Origin: Actinomycetota bacterium
GTDB taxonomy: Bacteria > Actinomycetota > Thermoleophilia > Gaiellales > Gaiellaceae
DNA length: 12,458 nucleotides
NCBI GenBank assembly: GCA_013812265.1
Contig: JACCTQ010000183.1
Coordinates: forward strand, 1 to 12,458
Direction of reading: 5' to 3'
This document shows, one piece after another, positions 6,299 to 12,458 of the stretch. Position numbers and translations under genes: made by a program. The notes beneath the pieces were generated by a model. That model did not search any database, was not told the origin of the DNA, and worked only from the letters and a program-made list of their open reading frames with translations. How positions within the stretch are numbered: the stretch's first letter is position 1; every line of letters starts with the position of its first letter.

Positions 6299-6710
6299 GA
6301 CACGGTCTAACGAACGAGTGACGAGCAGCGCGAGACAGCCGACCGTGTCAGTCGAGCGGACTGATTTCGTGTCCGTCCCGGTGCAGGACATGGAGCGGGC
6401 CAAGAGGTTCTACGCAGAGACGCTCGGCATCCACAGCCCCTCGCTGGACGCCGCCTGGCCGGAGTTCGAGACCGGCAACGTGAGCCTGTACCTCGTCGAT
6501 CCGACAAAAATGGGCGCGGAGTTCAAGCCGAACAGCTCGCACATCGCACTACGGGTGCCCGACGTCGCGGAGGCGCGGCACCGGTTGGAGGAGGCAGGCG
6601 TGGAGTTCGAAGGCGACACCCTCGACACGGGCGTCTGCCACATGGCGTTCTTCTCCGACCCCGAGGGGAACGCGCTGATGCTGCACCGTCGTTACGCGCC
6701 GAACGAGTGA
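6297..6710 (+). CDS. VOC (glyoxalase-superfamily) protein, first of a tandem pair in the suf operon
   Basis: The 137-residue product is one VOC domain with two beta-alpha-beta-beta-beta modules: DFVSVPVQDMERAKRFYAETLG (start of module one, about 23-44) and SHIALRVPDVAEARHRLEEAG (module two, about 81-101), ending DPEGNALMLHRRYA (121-134). VOC enzymes usually bind a divalent metal with His/Glu ligands at fixed strand positions. Here the first-strand ligand position is Phe24 and the final Glu position (in the GNxxE-type segment) is Met128; His82 remains. A conserved Cys114 (TGVCHM) recurs in the next gene. The function is unknown: it could be a cryptic enzyme, binding protein or antioxidant-type factor. 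The start is ATG at 6297 (GAGAGGG abuts it); GTG at 6345 would match the N-terminus of the paralogue and is an alternative. Confidence 0.85.
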   Translation: MTRSNERVTSSARQPTVSVERTDFVSVPVQDMERAKRFYAETLGIHSPSLDAAWPEFETGNVSLYLVDPTKMGAEFKPNSSHIALRVPDVAEARHRLEEAGVEFEGDTLDTGVCHMAFFSDPEGNALMLHRRYAPNE

Positions 6711-7075
6711 TCGAGGTCGAGCAGGTTGATTTCGTGTCCGTGCCGACGCGGAATGTCGAGCGGGCGATCGCGTTCTACCGCGACGTGCTGGGGCTCCCCG
6801 TGAGCGAGCACACGGAGGGCGAGGTCGAAGCGCCGAACGTGACGCTCTCGTTCTGGAATCCCGAGCGCGACGGGGAGGAGTTCGTCCCGAATGTCGCCGG
6901 CTTCGCAATCCGCGTGCCCGACGTCAAGGAGGCGCGGACGGAGCTCGAGGCCGCGGGCGTCGAGTTCGTCGGCGAGACGTTCGACTCGGGCGTCTGCAAC
7001 ATGGGCTTCTTCAAAGACCCCGACGGCAACACGGTGATTCTCCATCGGAGGTACGCAGCTCGTGAAAAGAGCTGA
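6707..7075 (+). CDS. VOC (glyoxalase-superfamily) protein, second of the tandem pair
   Basis: The 122-residue product is a single VOC domain clearly paralogous to the preceding one: DFVSVPTRNVERAIAFYRDVLG (8-29), RVPDVKEARTELEAAGVEF (69-87), then FDSGVCNMGFFKDPDGN (92-108) and LHRRYA (112-117). It starts at GTG overlapping the previous stop in GTGA, which implies translational coupling, and it overlaps the sufD start by 14 nt. The canonical metal positions look even more degraded than in voc1: Phe9 on strand one, Phe66 where voc1 has His82, and Ile111 where a Glu is usual. Cys97 aligns with Cys114 of voc1. Its location suggests co-expression with SufB and SufD; a heterodimer of the two VOC proteins is possible. 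No specific function can be assigned. Confidence 0.87.
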   Translation: MIEVEQVDFVSVPTRNVERAIAFYRDVLGLPVSEHTEGEVEAPNVTLSFWNPERDGEEFVPNVAGFAIRVPDVKEARTELEAAGVEFVGETFDSGVCNMGFFKDPDGNTVILHRRYAAREKS

Positions 7076-8246
7076 GCTGCTCGAGCGCTACCGCGCGCTG
7101 CCGATGCCATCCACGGCCGACGAGCACTGGCGCTTCACCGACCTCGGCGGCTTCGACCCCGATGCCTTCGTCCCGAACGGGCATGGCCCGGTGTCAGACA
7201 CCGGGACTGGTCCCGTCAGGACGATGCTGGATCTGGAGACCGCCGGCATGGCCGCCGTGACCGAACACGGGCTGGAGATCCAGCGCGCACCCGCCGGCGT
7301 CACGTTCGCACCGCTCTCCGGCGACCATGCGCGGCTCTACGAGCTCGTGGGTCACGAGGAGAAGTTCGCTGCGCACAACGCGGCGATGTGGCAGCACGGC
7401 CTCCTCGTTCATATCCCCCGTGGCGTGATCGTCGAGCAGCCGCTCTACGTCCGGGTCACGAACTCCCTGCCGAATGAGTCGCTCTTCTGGCGCCTGCTCG
7501 TCATCGCCGAGCCCGAGAGCCGCTTTACGGTCATCGAGGAGTACGCCTCGTCCTCACCCGAGCTGAATTCCTATTCGAACGCCGCAGTCGAGATCTTCGT
7601 CGAGCAGGCGGCCAAGGTCGAGTACGTCTCCATCCAGAACCTGTCCCGTGACACGTGGCATTTCGCATCGCACCGGGCTCGCGTTGCCCGGGACGCAGAG
7701 CTGGACTGGGTCGCGGGCGGATTTGGATCCAAGATGGGCAAGGTGCGGATCGAGAACGATCTTGCCGGACCCGGAGCGACTTCCCGCGTAACCGGGGCGT
7801 ACTTCGCTGACGGGCGGCAGCACCTCGACTACGACACCTTTCAGGAGCACATCGCGCCCTCGACTACGTCCGACTTCGCCTTCAAGGGAGCGCTGCGCGA
7901 CCGCGCGACTGTCGTCTGGCGCGGGATGATCAAGGTCGAGAAGGACGCACAGCGGACGAACGCCTACCAGGAGAACCGGAACCTCCTCCTGTCGGACAAG
8001 GCCCACGCCGACTCGATCCCTGGGCTCGAGATCGAGGCCAACGACGTCCGGTGCACGCACGGCGCGACGATCGGGCAGGTCGACCGCGAGCAGCTCTTCT
8101 ACCTGATGGCCCGCGGCCTTCCGCGCGGCGAGGCGGAGCGGCTGATCGTGCGAGGGTTCTTCTCGGACGTGCTGGATCGCATCGAGCTCCAGCCCGTGCG
8201 CGAGGCGCTCGGCGAGGCGCTCGAGGCCCGCATTCCGCAGGCGTAG
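7062..8246 (+). CDS. sufD: Fe-S cluster assembly protein SufD
   Basis: SufD partners SufB in the SufBC2D scaffold. The 394-residue product shows EHWRFTDLGGFDPDAF (21-36), typical of a SufD N-terminus, a beta-helix core (HIAPSTTSDFAFKGALRDRATVVWRG, about 263-288; NRNLLLSDKAHADSIPGLEI, about 305-324) and the C-terminal RCTHGATIGQVDREQLFYLMARG (330-352). Cys331 and His333 lie at the likely cluster-building interface; E. coli SufD uses His360 in the same motif. The start is GTG at 7062, with GGAGG (7047-7051) 10 nt upstream inside voc2; the frames overlap by 14 nt. It is the last gene of the operon here: 19 nt later the convergent MmcQ/YjbR gene ends. Neither sufS nor sufU follows, unlike many actinobacterial suf operons. 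Confidence 0.96.
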   Translation: MKRAELLERYRALPMPSTADEHWRFTDLGGFDPDAFVPNGHGPVSDTGTGPVRTMLDLETAGMAAVTEHGLEIQRAPAGVTFAPLSGDHARLYELVGHEEKFAAHNAAMWQHGLLVHIPRGVIVEQPLYVRVTNSLPNESLFWRLLVIAEPESRFTVIEEYASSSPELNSYSNAAVEIFVEQAAKVEYVSIQNLSRDTWHFASHRARVARDAELDWVAGGFGSKMGKVRIENDLAGPGATSRVTGAYFADGRQHLDYDTFQEHIAPSTTSDFAFKGALRDRATVVWRGMIKVEKDAQRTNAYQENRNLLLSDKAHADSIPGLEIEANDVRCTHGATIGQVDREQLFYLMARGLPRGEAERLIVRGFFSDVLDRIELQPVREALGEALEARIPQA

Positions 8247-8265
8247 AGCCGAGGCTGCACCTTCG

Positions 8266-8661
8266 CTAATCCCGCACGGCGCCAGCCGCGCGCGCTGCCT
8301 CCACCAGCTTGGCCGGCGCCACATCGGCGTAGGCGTCCTCGATGATCCCGGCGATCTCGTCCCAGTCGAGGCCGCGATCGAGGCGAACCCCGAGCCAGCC
8401 GCGATGCCCGACATATGGCGGCACGAAGAACCGCTCCGGACCGGCGTTCACCAGCATGTGTTGAACACCCTCGCCCGCGGCGCACCAGATGGCGAAGCGG
8501 CCGTCGCCATGATGATTCGTGAGCACCATGAGGAACGCCCGCCTGGCCCGAACGAAGAAGGTCGGTGCGCCATGGCTCAGGCGCTCGCTCGTCTCCGGCA
8601 GACCGAGGCAGATTGCGCGAATCCTGTCCAGGGTCCGGTCCCTCTCTTCCGGGCTGATCAT
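8266..8661 (-). CDS. MmcQ/YjbR family protein (DUF419)
   Basis: The 131-residue product matches the MmcQ/YjbR fold (CyaY-like): a helical N-terminus ending LPETSERLSHGAPTFFVR (21-38), a central sheet with GRFAIWCA (54-61), then ERFFVPPYVGHRGWLGVRLD (76-95) and a C-terminal helix with the last segment AKLVEAARA. Members are often labelled DNA-binding or CyaY-like, but a biochemical role is not established. The ATG overlaps the yceH stop in ATGA, so it is translationally coupled to that gene. GAAGG lies 4 nt upstream. It converges on sufD with 19 nt between the stops and no clear terminator. Confidence 0.85.
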   Translation of the reverse strand: MISPEERDRTLDRIRAICLGLPETSERLSHGAPTFFVRARRAFLMVLTNHHGDGRFAIWCAAGEGVQHMLVNAGPERFFVPPYVGHRGWLGVRLDRGLDWDEIAGIIEDAYADVAPAKLVEAARAAGAVRD

Positions 8662-9311
8662 GCGCCTTCGCGCCCGCGGCGTAAAGACTCGAGCGCCGCT
8701 CGCAATGACGACATCTCCTGCTCGAGCCGGACTACCCTCGTCTCGAGGCCGTTCTCGCGGACGGCTGTTCGGACAGACGGTTCGTCGGGGAAACCGGGCT
8801 CCAGTGCGCTTGCGGTCGGAGTGTTGGACGGGTCCCCCAGAAGCTGCGCGTAGCGGTCCTCCTTCTGCCCGGGACGGCGTGGAAGGCGGGCAATCAGCTC
8901 ACGCGCGGCAAGGTCGCCGAGAGTCCGCTCTACCTCGCCGAGTGACTCGAAGCGATGCAGGCGCTCGCTTCGCCCCTTGAGCTCACCGAGCGTCTGCGGG
9001 CCTCGCAGCATCAGCACGGCAAGGAGGCTGATCTGCGCGGCGGACAGATCGAGCGCCTCGGCGAGCAGGTGCCGGTACTTGGCCGCTCGGCTGCCCGGGC
9101 CGCTGGCAAGGCGCACCCAGCCCCGGCGACTCAGCCGTGCCAGCGCCTCCCGGATCGTCGGCTCGTCGTAAGAGGCGACGGGCTCTCGATTCGTCGCCTG
9201 GTTGCAGGCTGCTCGCAGGGCGTTGAGCGACAACGGGTAGGCGTCGGGCGTCGTCCTCTGCTTCTCGATGAGGCAGCCGAGAACGCGAAGCTCGGCAAGA
9301 TCGGCGTCCAC
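8658..9311 (-). CDS. yceH: YceH family protein (DUF480, winged-helix)
   Basis: The 217-residue product is close in length and sequence to E. coli YceH (about 215). The N-terminal hallmark is LRVLGCLIEKQRTTPDAYPLSLNALRAACNQATNREP (8-44), followed by a winged-helix-like segment (about 48-82, DEPTIREALARLSRRGWV) and a second one (about 88-158, QISLLAVLMLRGPQTLGELKGRS). The C-terminus (about 188-213) has a heptad-like pattern (LETRVVRLEQEMSSLRAALESL) and may be a coiled coil. The fold implies a transcription regulator or nucleic-acid binding, but the cellular role is unknown. It starts at GTG, 14 nt after the VOC stop, and overlaps the MmcQ/YjbR gene by 4 nt, so these genes are probably co-transcribed. 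Confidence 0.9.
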   Translation of the reverse strand: MDADLAELRVLGCLIEKQRTTPDAYPLSLNALRAACNQATNREPVASYDEPTIREALARLSRRGWVRLASGPGSRAAKYRHLLAEALDLSAAQISLLAVLMLRGPQTLGELKGRSERLHRFESLGEVERTLGDLAARELIARLPRRPGQKEDRYAQLLGDPSNTPTASALEPGFPDEPSVRTAVRENGLETRVVRLEQEMSSLRAALESLRRGREGA

Positions 9312-9325
9312 CTGCCGAGCCTACG

Positions 9326-9745
9326 TCACGAAGCAACCGTTGCGCCCCATTCCTCGGGTGCCACGTCGCGGATCCGATGCGCGAAGTACCAGTGGTGGCC
9401 CTCGGGGTCGGCGGCGGTGTACCGGCGGTCGCCGTACTCCTGGTCCGCGGGTTCCTCCCGGATCTCGGCTCCGGCGTTTCGAGCGCGCTCGAAGTGGGCG
9501 TCGGCATCGTCCACGTACACGTGAACGCCGATCGTGTTTGCCCCGAGGCGCTTCGGGTTCTTGTAATCCGGTCCGGGCTCGCCCAGGAAGACGTTCCCCT
9601 CGCCGAGGGCGAGCTCGGCATGCCAGACGCGGCCCTCGGGCGACTCCGAACGCAGCACCTCGCGGAACCCGAACGCCTTGGTAAGGAAGTCGACGGCGGC
9701 GGCGCCGTCCTCGTAGAGCAGGTAGGGCGTGATCGTGGGTGGCAT
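9326..9745 (-). CDS. VOC family protein (glyoxalase/bleomycin-resistance type, PhnB-like)
   Basis: The 139-residue product is a single-domain VOC protein: ITPYLLYEDGAAAVDFLTKAFGF (5-27), His42 in RVWHAEL, GVHVYVDDADAHFERARNAGA (73-93) and the closing segment ADPEGHHWYFA (112-122). This layout is that of the large PhnB-like/glyoxalase_6 type group in actinobacteria. It belongs to a different branch from the two VOC proteins in the suf operon. The group includes antibiotic-binding and isomerase-type proteins; the substrate is unknown here. AGGAG (9751-9755) lies 5 nt before the ATG. It sits 62 nt downstream of the AraC-family gene and 14 nt upstream of yceH, and could be a target of that regulator. 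Confidence 0.88.
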   Translation of the reverse strand: MPPTITPYLLYEDGAAAVDFLTKAFGFREVLRSESPEGRVWHAELALGEGNVFLGEPGPDYKNPKRLGANTIGVHVYVDDADAHFERARNAGAEIREEPADQEYGDRRYTAADPEGHHWYFAHRIRDVAPEEWGATVAS

Positions 9746-9807
9746 TGCTTCTCCTCTCGCTTTGCCAGAACCCTACGCCCGGCATCGGGCCGCGTCTTGG
9801 AAAAACG

Positions 9808-10662
9808 TTACTCGGGCGCCACGCCCATCTCACTTGGCAAGAGGCGTGCGAGGAACTCGCCGGGCGTGCTTCCGGCGAACTCCCGGAAGTCGCGGTTGAA
9901 GTGCGGCTGGTCGTAGTACCCGCAGTCCATGGCGACGCGCTCGAGCTCCGCGCCGGGCTCGCGGCGGAGCAGGCCGGCTGCGCGGTGGAACCGAAGGACG
10001 CGCGCGGCCGGCTTCGGCGGCAGCCCGATCTGCTCGCGGAAGTGGGTTGCGAGGTACTTGCGACTGCACCCGAGCTCTTTGGTCAGCTGGGCTACGGCGA
10101 TGCGACCGTGGGTCGCTACCAACCGGGTCCAGGCCCACGCCACAGCGGGCGGCGGCGCCTCGGTGCGGGCGATCCGGTCGGCGATGGCGGCGTCGAGGAT
10201 GTCGAACCGCGCCGGCCAGCCCGAAGCTTCGTAGAGGCGTTCCACGAGCTCCCCTGCGGCGCGGCCCCAGACATCTTCGAGCGCGACCACCCCGTTGGAA
10301 ATCACGTGCATCGGCATCCCGAAGACGGCGCGTGCTCCGAGCGGCGTCAGGTTCACCTGCAGCCCGTGCGAGACGCCGTCGTGTTCGGTCAGGACGGACG
10401 CCTCCGTCAGGCCCGCCACGAACGAGGTGTGGCGAGCCGGGGTGCCCGTCGGATCGCGCGCGTCGAGGAGCCGCAGCTCGGCGTTCGAGCTGAGAATGAC
10501 AACCACTTCGGGCGAGGGCAGCTCTCGGCGACGCATTGGCGCGACGGTTTGCTCGCCGTATCCCCAATAGCGGCGCACGTGCTCATGGAGCCCGGGGTGT
10601 GGAGCTCGAGTAACGGCGCCCGTCCAGTCGCGCTCCAGGTCGTTTCGAGCAGCAGGGGCCAT
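9808..10662 (-). CDS. AraC-family transcriptional regulator
   Basis: The 284-residue product has an N-terminal sensor-like domain (about 15-130; GLHEHVRRYWGY, LPSPEVVVILSS, LTPLGARAVFGMPM; resembling the DUF6597-type domain) and a C-terminal AraC double helix-turn-helix at about 185-273: IAVAQLTKELGCSRKYLATHFRE (first HTH) and ELERVAMDCGYYDQPHFNRDFREFAG (second HTH), ending STPGEF. The ligand is unknown. I choose ATG at 10662 rather than the in-frame ATG at 10710: the extra 16 residues look unlike the family, and a TACTGT lies 6 nt before 10662, suggesting a leaderless start. The VOC gene 62 nt downstream on the same strand is the likely co-transcribed target. Confidence 0.9.
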   Translation of the reverse strand: MAPAARNDLERDWTGAVTRAPHPGLHEHVRRYWGYGEQTVAPMRRRELPSPEVVVILSSNAELRLLDARDPTGTPARHTSFVAGLTEASVLTEHDGVSHGLQVNLTPLGARAVFGMPMHVISNGVVALEDVWGRAAGELVERLYEASGWPARFDILDAAIADRIARTEAPPPAVAWAWTRLVATHGRIAVAQLTKELGCSRKYLATHFREQIGLPPKPAARVLRFHRAAGLLRREPGAELERVAMDCGYYDQPHFNRDFREFAGSTPGEFLARLLPSEMGVAPE

Positions 10663-10668
10663 GGCGAG

Positions 10669-10690
10669 ACAGTAGCCCGCGCTTGCGGGC
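10669..10690 (-). promoter_or_regulatory. candidate -10 and adjacent inverted repeat upstream of araC-family gene
   Basis: On the minus strand TACTGT (10669-10674) matches TANNNT and is separated from the ATG at 10662 by 6 nt. Directly behind it is a perfect inverted repeat, gcccgc (10675-10680) and gcgggc (10685-10690) with a gctt loop, lying in the -10/-35 spacer. This could be an operator, for example for autoregulation, although AraC proteins more often bind direct repeats. No clear -35 is visible. Evidence is motif-only. Confidence 0.35.
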
Positions 10691-10785
10691 CGCGCGTGGC
10701 CCTCATCCACTCGGCGTGGCTCGCCAAGCGTGCCTTCGAAGCTCCTTGTGGCTGAGGTGGCCGATCGAATCCGAAAGGCGGGCAG

Positions 10786-10823
10786 CGGTACTTAGTGGCT
10801 CAGAGCCAGAAACTCAGGTACCG
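10786..10823 (-). terminator. candidate hairpin at the ettA 3' end
   Basis: An outer stem, cggtac (10786-10791) with gtaccg (10818-10823), encloses an inner stem, tggct (10796-10800) with agcca (10804-10808) around the loop cag. The structure spans the ettA stop codon (10814-10816). No T-tract follows on the minus strand, so intrinsic termination is uncertain. It may also protect the mRNA end. Confidence 0.25.
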
Positions 10824-12458
10824 GCCCGAACGAGCGGCTTGTACTTGATCCGGTGCGGCTCGAGCGCTTCGGCGCCGCGCGTCGCCTTCACCCATTCGGC
10901 GTACTCGCCGTACGTCCCTTCGAACCACGTCACCTGCGACTCGCCCTCGAAGGCGAGCACGTGCGTAGCGATCCGGTCGAGGAACCACCGGTCGTGCGAG
11001 ATCACGACAGCGCAGCCGGCGAAGTCGAGCAGCGCTTCCTCGAGCGCGCGCAGCGTGTCCACGTCCAGATCGTTCGTCGGCTCGTCGAGGAGCAGCACGT
11101 TTCCGCCCGAGCGGAGCAGCTTCGCCAGGTGTACGCGATTCCGCTCACCTCCCGAGAGGTCGCTCACGCGCTTCTGCTGATCGGGACCCCTGAAGTTGAA
11201 CCACGAAACGTATTGCCGCGAGTTGACCTCCCGCCTGCCGAGCTCGATCGTGTCGCGGCCGCCGGAGATCTCCTTCCAGACGGTGCTGGCCGGGTCGAGA
11301 TCGGCACGGGACTGGTCGACGTACGCGAGCTCCACCGTGTCACCGATCCGAAGCGCCCCCCTGTCGGGCTGCTCCTCGCCGACGATCATCCGGAACAGAG
11401 TCGTCTTCCCGGCACCGTTGGGACCGATCACACCGACGATCCCGCCCGGCGGCAAGGAAAACGTCAGATCTTCGAACAGCAGCCGATCCCCAAACCCCTT
11501 TGCTACACCATCCGCTTGTACGACGACATCCCCGAGTCTGGGGCCGGACGGAATGTGGATCTCGACTCGATCCAGCCGGACGTTCTGCTCTTCCGCATAC
11601 AGGCGCTCATAGGCAGCGAGCCGGGCCTTCGACTTGTCGTGGCGAGCCTTCGGGCTCATCCTGACCCACTCGAGCTCGCGGGCCAGCGTCCGCCTGCGTG
11701 CCGACTCCTGCTTCTCCTCGGCCGCGAGACGGGCCTGCTTCTGCTCGAGCCAGGAGGAGTAATTGCCCTTGAACGGGATCCCGCGACCCCGGTCGAGCTC
11801 GAGGATCCAGCCGGCGACGTTGTCGAGGAAGTAGCGGTCGTGCGTGACGGCCACGACGGTGCCCCCGTAATCCGCCAGAGCGCGCTCGAGCCAGGCGACC
11901 GATTCGGCGTCGAGGTGGTTCGTCGGCTCGTCGAGGAGAAGTAGATCGGGCGCAGAGAGGAGCAGCCGGCAGAGCGCGACCCGCCGGCGCTCACCGCCCG
12001 AAAGCGTCGTGACGTCTCGGTCGCCGTCGGGGACGCGGAGCGCATCCATCGCCCGGTCGAGCGTCGCGTCGAGCGTCCAGGCGTCCGCGCGGTCGATCTG
12101 CTCCTGCACCCGTCCCTGCTCCTCCAGCAGGGTGGCCATCTCCTCGTCCGGCATGGGCTCCGCGAAGCGCATCGAGAGCGCGTTGAACCGGTCGAGCAGA
12201 TCACGAATAGGGCGAGCACCGTCCTCGACGTTGCCCCGGACGTCCTTGCCCGGGTCGAGGTCCGGCTCCTGGGGAAGTAATCCCACCGTCGCGCCGGGCG
12301 CCAGCTCAGCGATCCCGTTGGAGGGCTCCTCGAGACCGGCCATGATTCGTAGCAGCGTCGATTTCCCGGCGCCATTCGGGCCTAGGACTCCGATCTTGGC
12401 ACCCGGCAGGAAGGACAACGAGATGTTCGCGAGTACCTGCCGGTCGGGGCCGTAGAAC
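10814..12458 (-). CDS. ettA: energy-dependent translational throttle protein EttA (ABC-F), 5' end beyond window
   Basis: ABC-F proteins bind the ribosomal E site; EttA gates the first elongation steps according to the ATP/ADP ratio. The frame is open to the right edge and 547 residues are visible; about 20 N-terminal residues are missing when compared with the 555-residue E. coli protein. TTG at 12418 is an internal Leu codon (NISLSFLPG), not the start. Counting from that Leu: Walker A GPNGAGKST (13-21), arm region (about 65-130), signature LSGGERRRVALCRLLL (139-154), Walker B LLLLDEPTNHLD (159-170, catalytic Glu164), P-site tRNA interaction motif linker (about 222-285, SSWLEQKQARLAAEEK, RELEWVRMSPKARHDKSKARLA), second Walker A GPNGAGKTT (332-340), signature LSGGERNR (421-428) and LLLDEPTNDLD (442-452, Glu446). 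The tail LEPHRIKYKPL is EttA-like and separates it from antibiotic-resistance ABC-F proteins. Confidence 0.95.
   Translation of the reverse strand, partial: FYGPDRQVLANISLSFLPGAKIGVLGPNGAGKSTLLRIMAGLEEPSNGIAELAPGATVGLLPQEPDLDPGKDVRGNVEDGARPIRDLLDRFNALSMRFAEPMPDEEMATLLEEQGRVQEQIDRADAWTLDATLDRAMDALRVPDGDRDVTTLSGGERRRVALCRLLLSAPDLLLLDEPTNHLDAESVAWLERALADYGGTVVAVTHDRYFLDNVAGWILELDRGRGIPFKGNYSSWLEQKQARLAAEEKQESARRRTLARELEWVRMSPKARHDKSKARLAAYERLYAEEQNVRLDRVEIHIPSGPRLGDVVVQADGVAKGFGDRLLFEDLTFSLPPGGIVGVIGPNGAGKTTLFRMIVGEEQPDRGALRIGDTVELAYVDQSRADLDPASTVWKEISGGRDTIELGRREVNSRQYVSWFNFRGPDQQKRVSDLSGGERNRVHLAKLLRSGGNVLLLDEPTNDLDVDTLRALEEALLDFAGCAVVISHDRWFLDRIATHVLAFEGESQVTWFEGTYGEYAEWVKATRGAEALEPHRIKYKPLVRAGT

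Noticed and set aside
8247..8265. Terminator in the 19-nt gap between the convergent sufD and MmcQ/YjbR genes
   Set aside because: Only a 4-bp agcc/ggct pairing with a 2-nt loop is present; no stable hairpin or T-tract is visible.
9777..9790. gcccg-gcat-cgggc hairpin between the araC-family gene and the third VOC gene as a terminator
   Set aside because: The stem is only 5 bp, and on the minus strand the T-run lies before rather than after it, so it does not look like an intrinsic terminator.
9739..10755. A 338-codon plus-strand open frame
   Set aside because: It is antisense to the araC-family gene, whose frame encodes recognisable HTH motifs; the plus-strand translation is low in hydrophobic residues and typical of a high-GC antisense shadow.
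10853..11944. A 363-codon plus-strand open frame opposite ettA
   Set aside because: The opposite strand encodes EttA with all ABC motifs; this is an antisense frame.

Overview
This is a high-GC bacterial chromosomal window with dense gene packing, 4-nt start/stop overlaps, several GTG and TTG starts, and two start sites that look leaderless. Its mix of genes (a TatA/TatC pair, the Suf Fe-S scaffold genes, an EttA-type ABC-F protein and a SpoIIAA-like STAS protein) fits a high-GC Gram-positive. A deep-branching actinobacterium such as the Thermoleophilia is my guess from protein flavour only; there is no rRNA or other marker here. I see no mobile element, CRISPR array, tRNA or rRNA, and no gene-free stretch longer than 300 bases.

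Left block (1-3871, minus strand). Read from right to left, this is a compact series: tatA, tatC, an ATZ/TRZ-type amidohydrolase, a membrane-anchored TPR protein, a STAS anti-sigma-factor antagonist, and a c-type cytochrome lipoprotein cut by the window edge. Spacings are 39, 8, -82, 43 and 10 nt, so co-transcription is plausible. The functions do not form one obvious pathway; protein export and envelope/respiratory roles are the common thread.

Central block (4006-8246, plus strand). It diverges from tatA across about 134 nt that hold dyad-symmetric DNA. The order is sufC, sufB, two tandem VOC-fold (glyoxalase-superfamily) paralogues, then sufD. SufB, SufC and SufD form the SufBC2D scaffold complex for Fe-S cluster assembly. 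The VOC genes are tightly linked: voc1 and voc2 overlap by 4 nt (GTGA), and voc2 and sufD overlap by 14 nt. No sufS, sufU, sufT or sufR is visible, so the cysteine desulfurase must be elsewhere. This VOC insertion is the most unusual feature in the window.

Right block (8266-12458, minus strand). Read from right to left: an ettA orthologue whose first ~20 codons lie outside the window, an AraC-family regulator, a third and unrelated VOC-family protein, a YceH/DUF480 protein and an MmcQ/YjbR-family protein. The last three are packed with 14-nt and -4-nt spacing and look like one transcription unit, perhaps including araC. It converges on sufD with only 19 nt between the stops.
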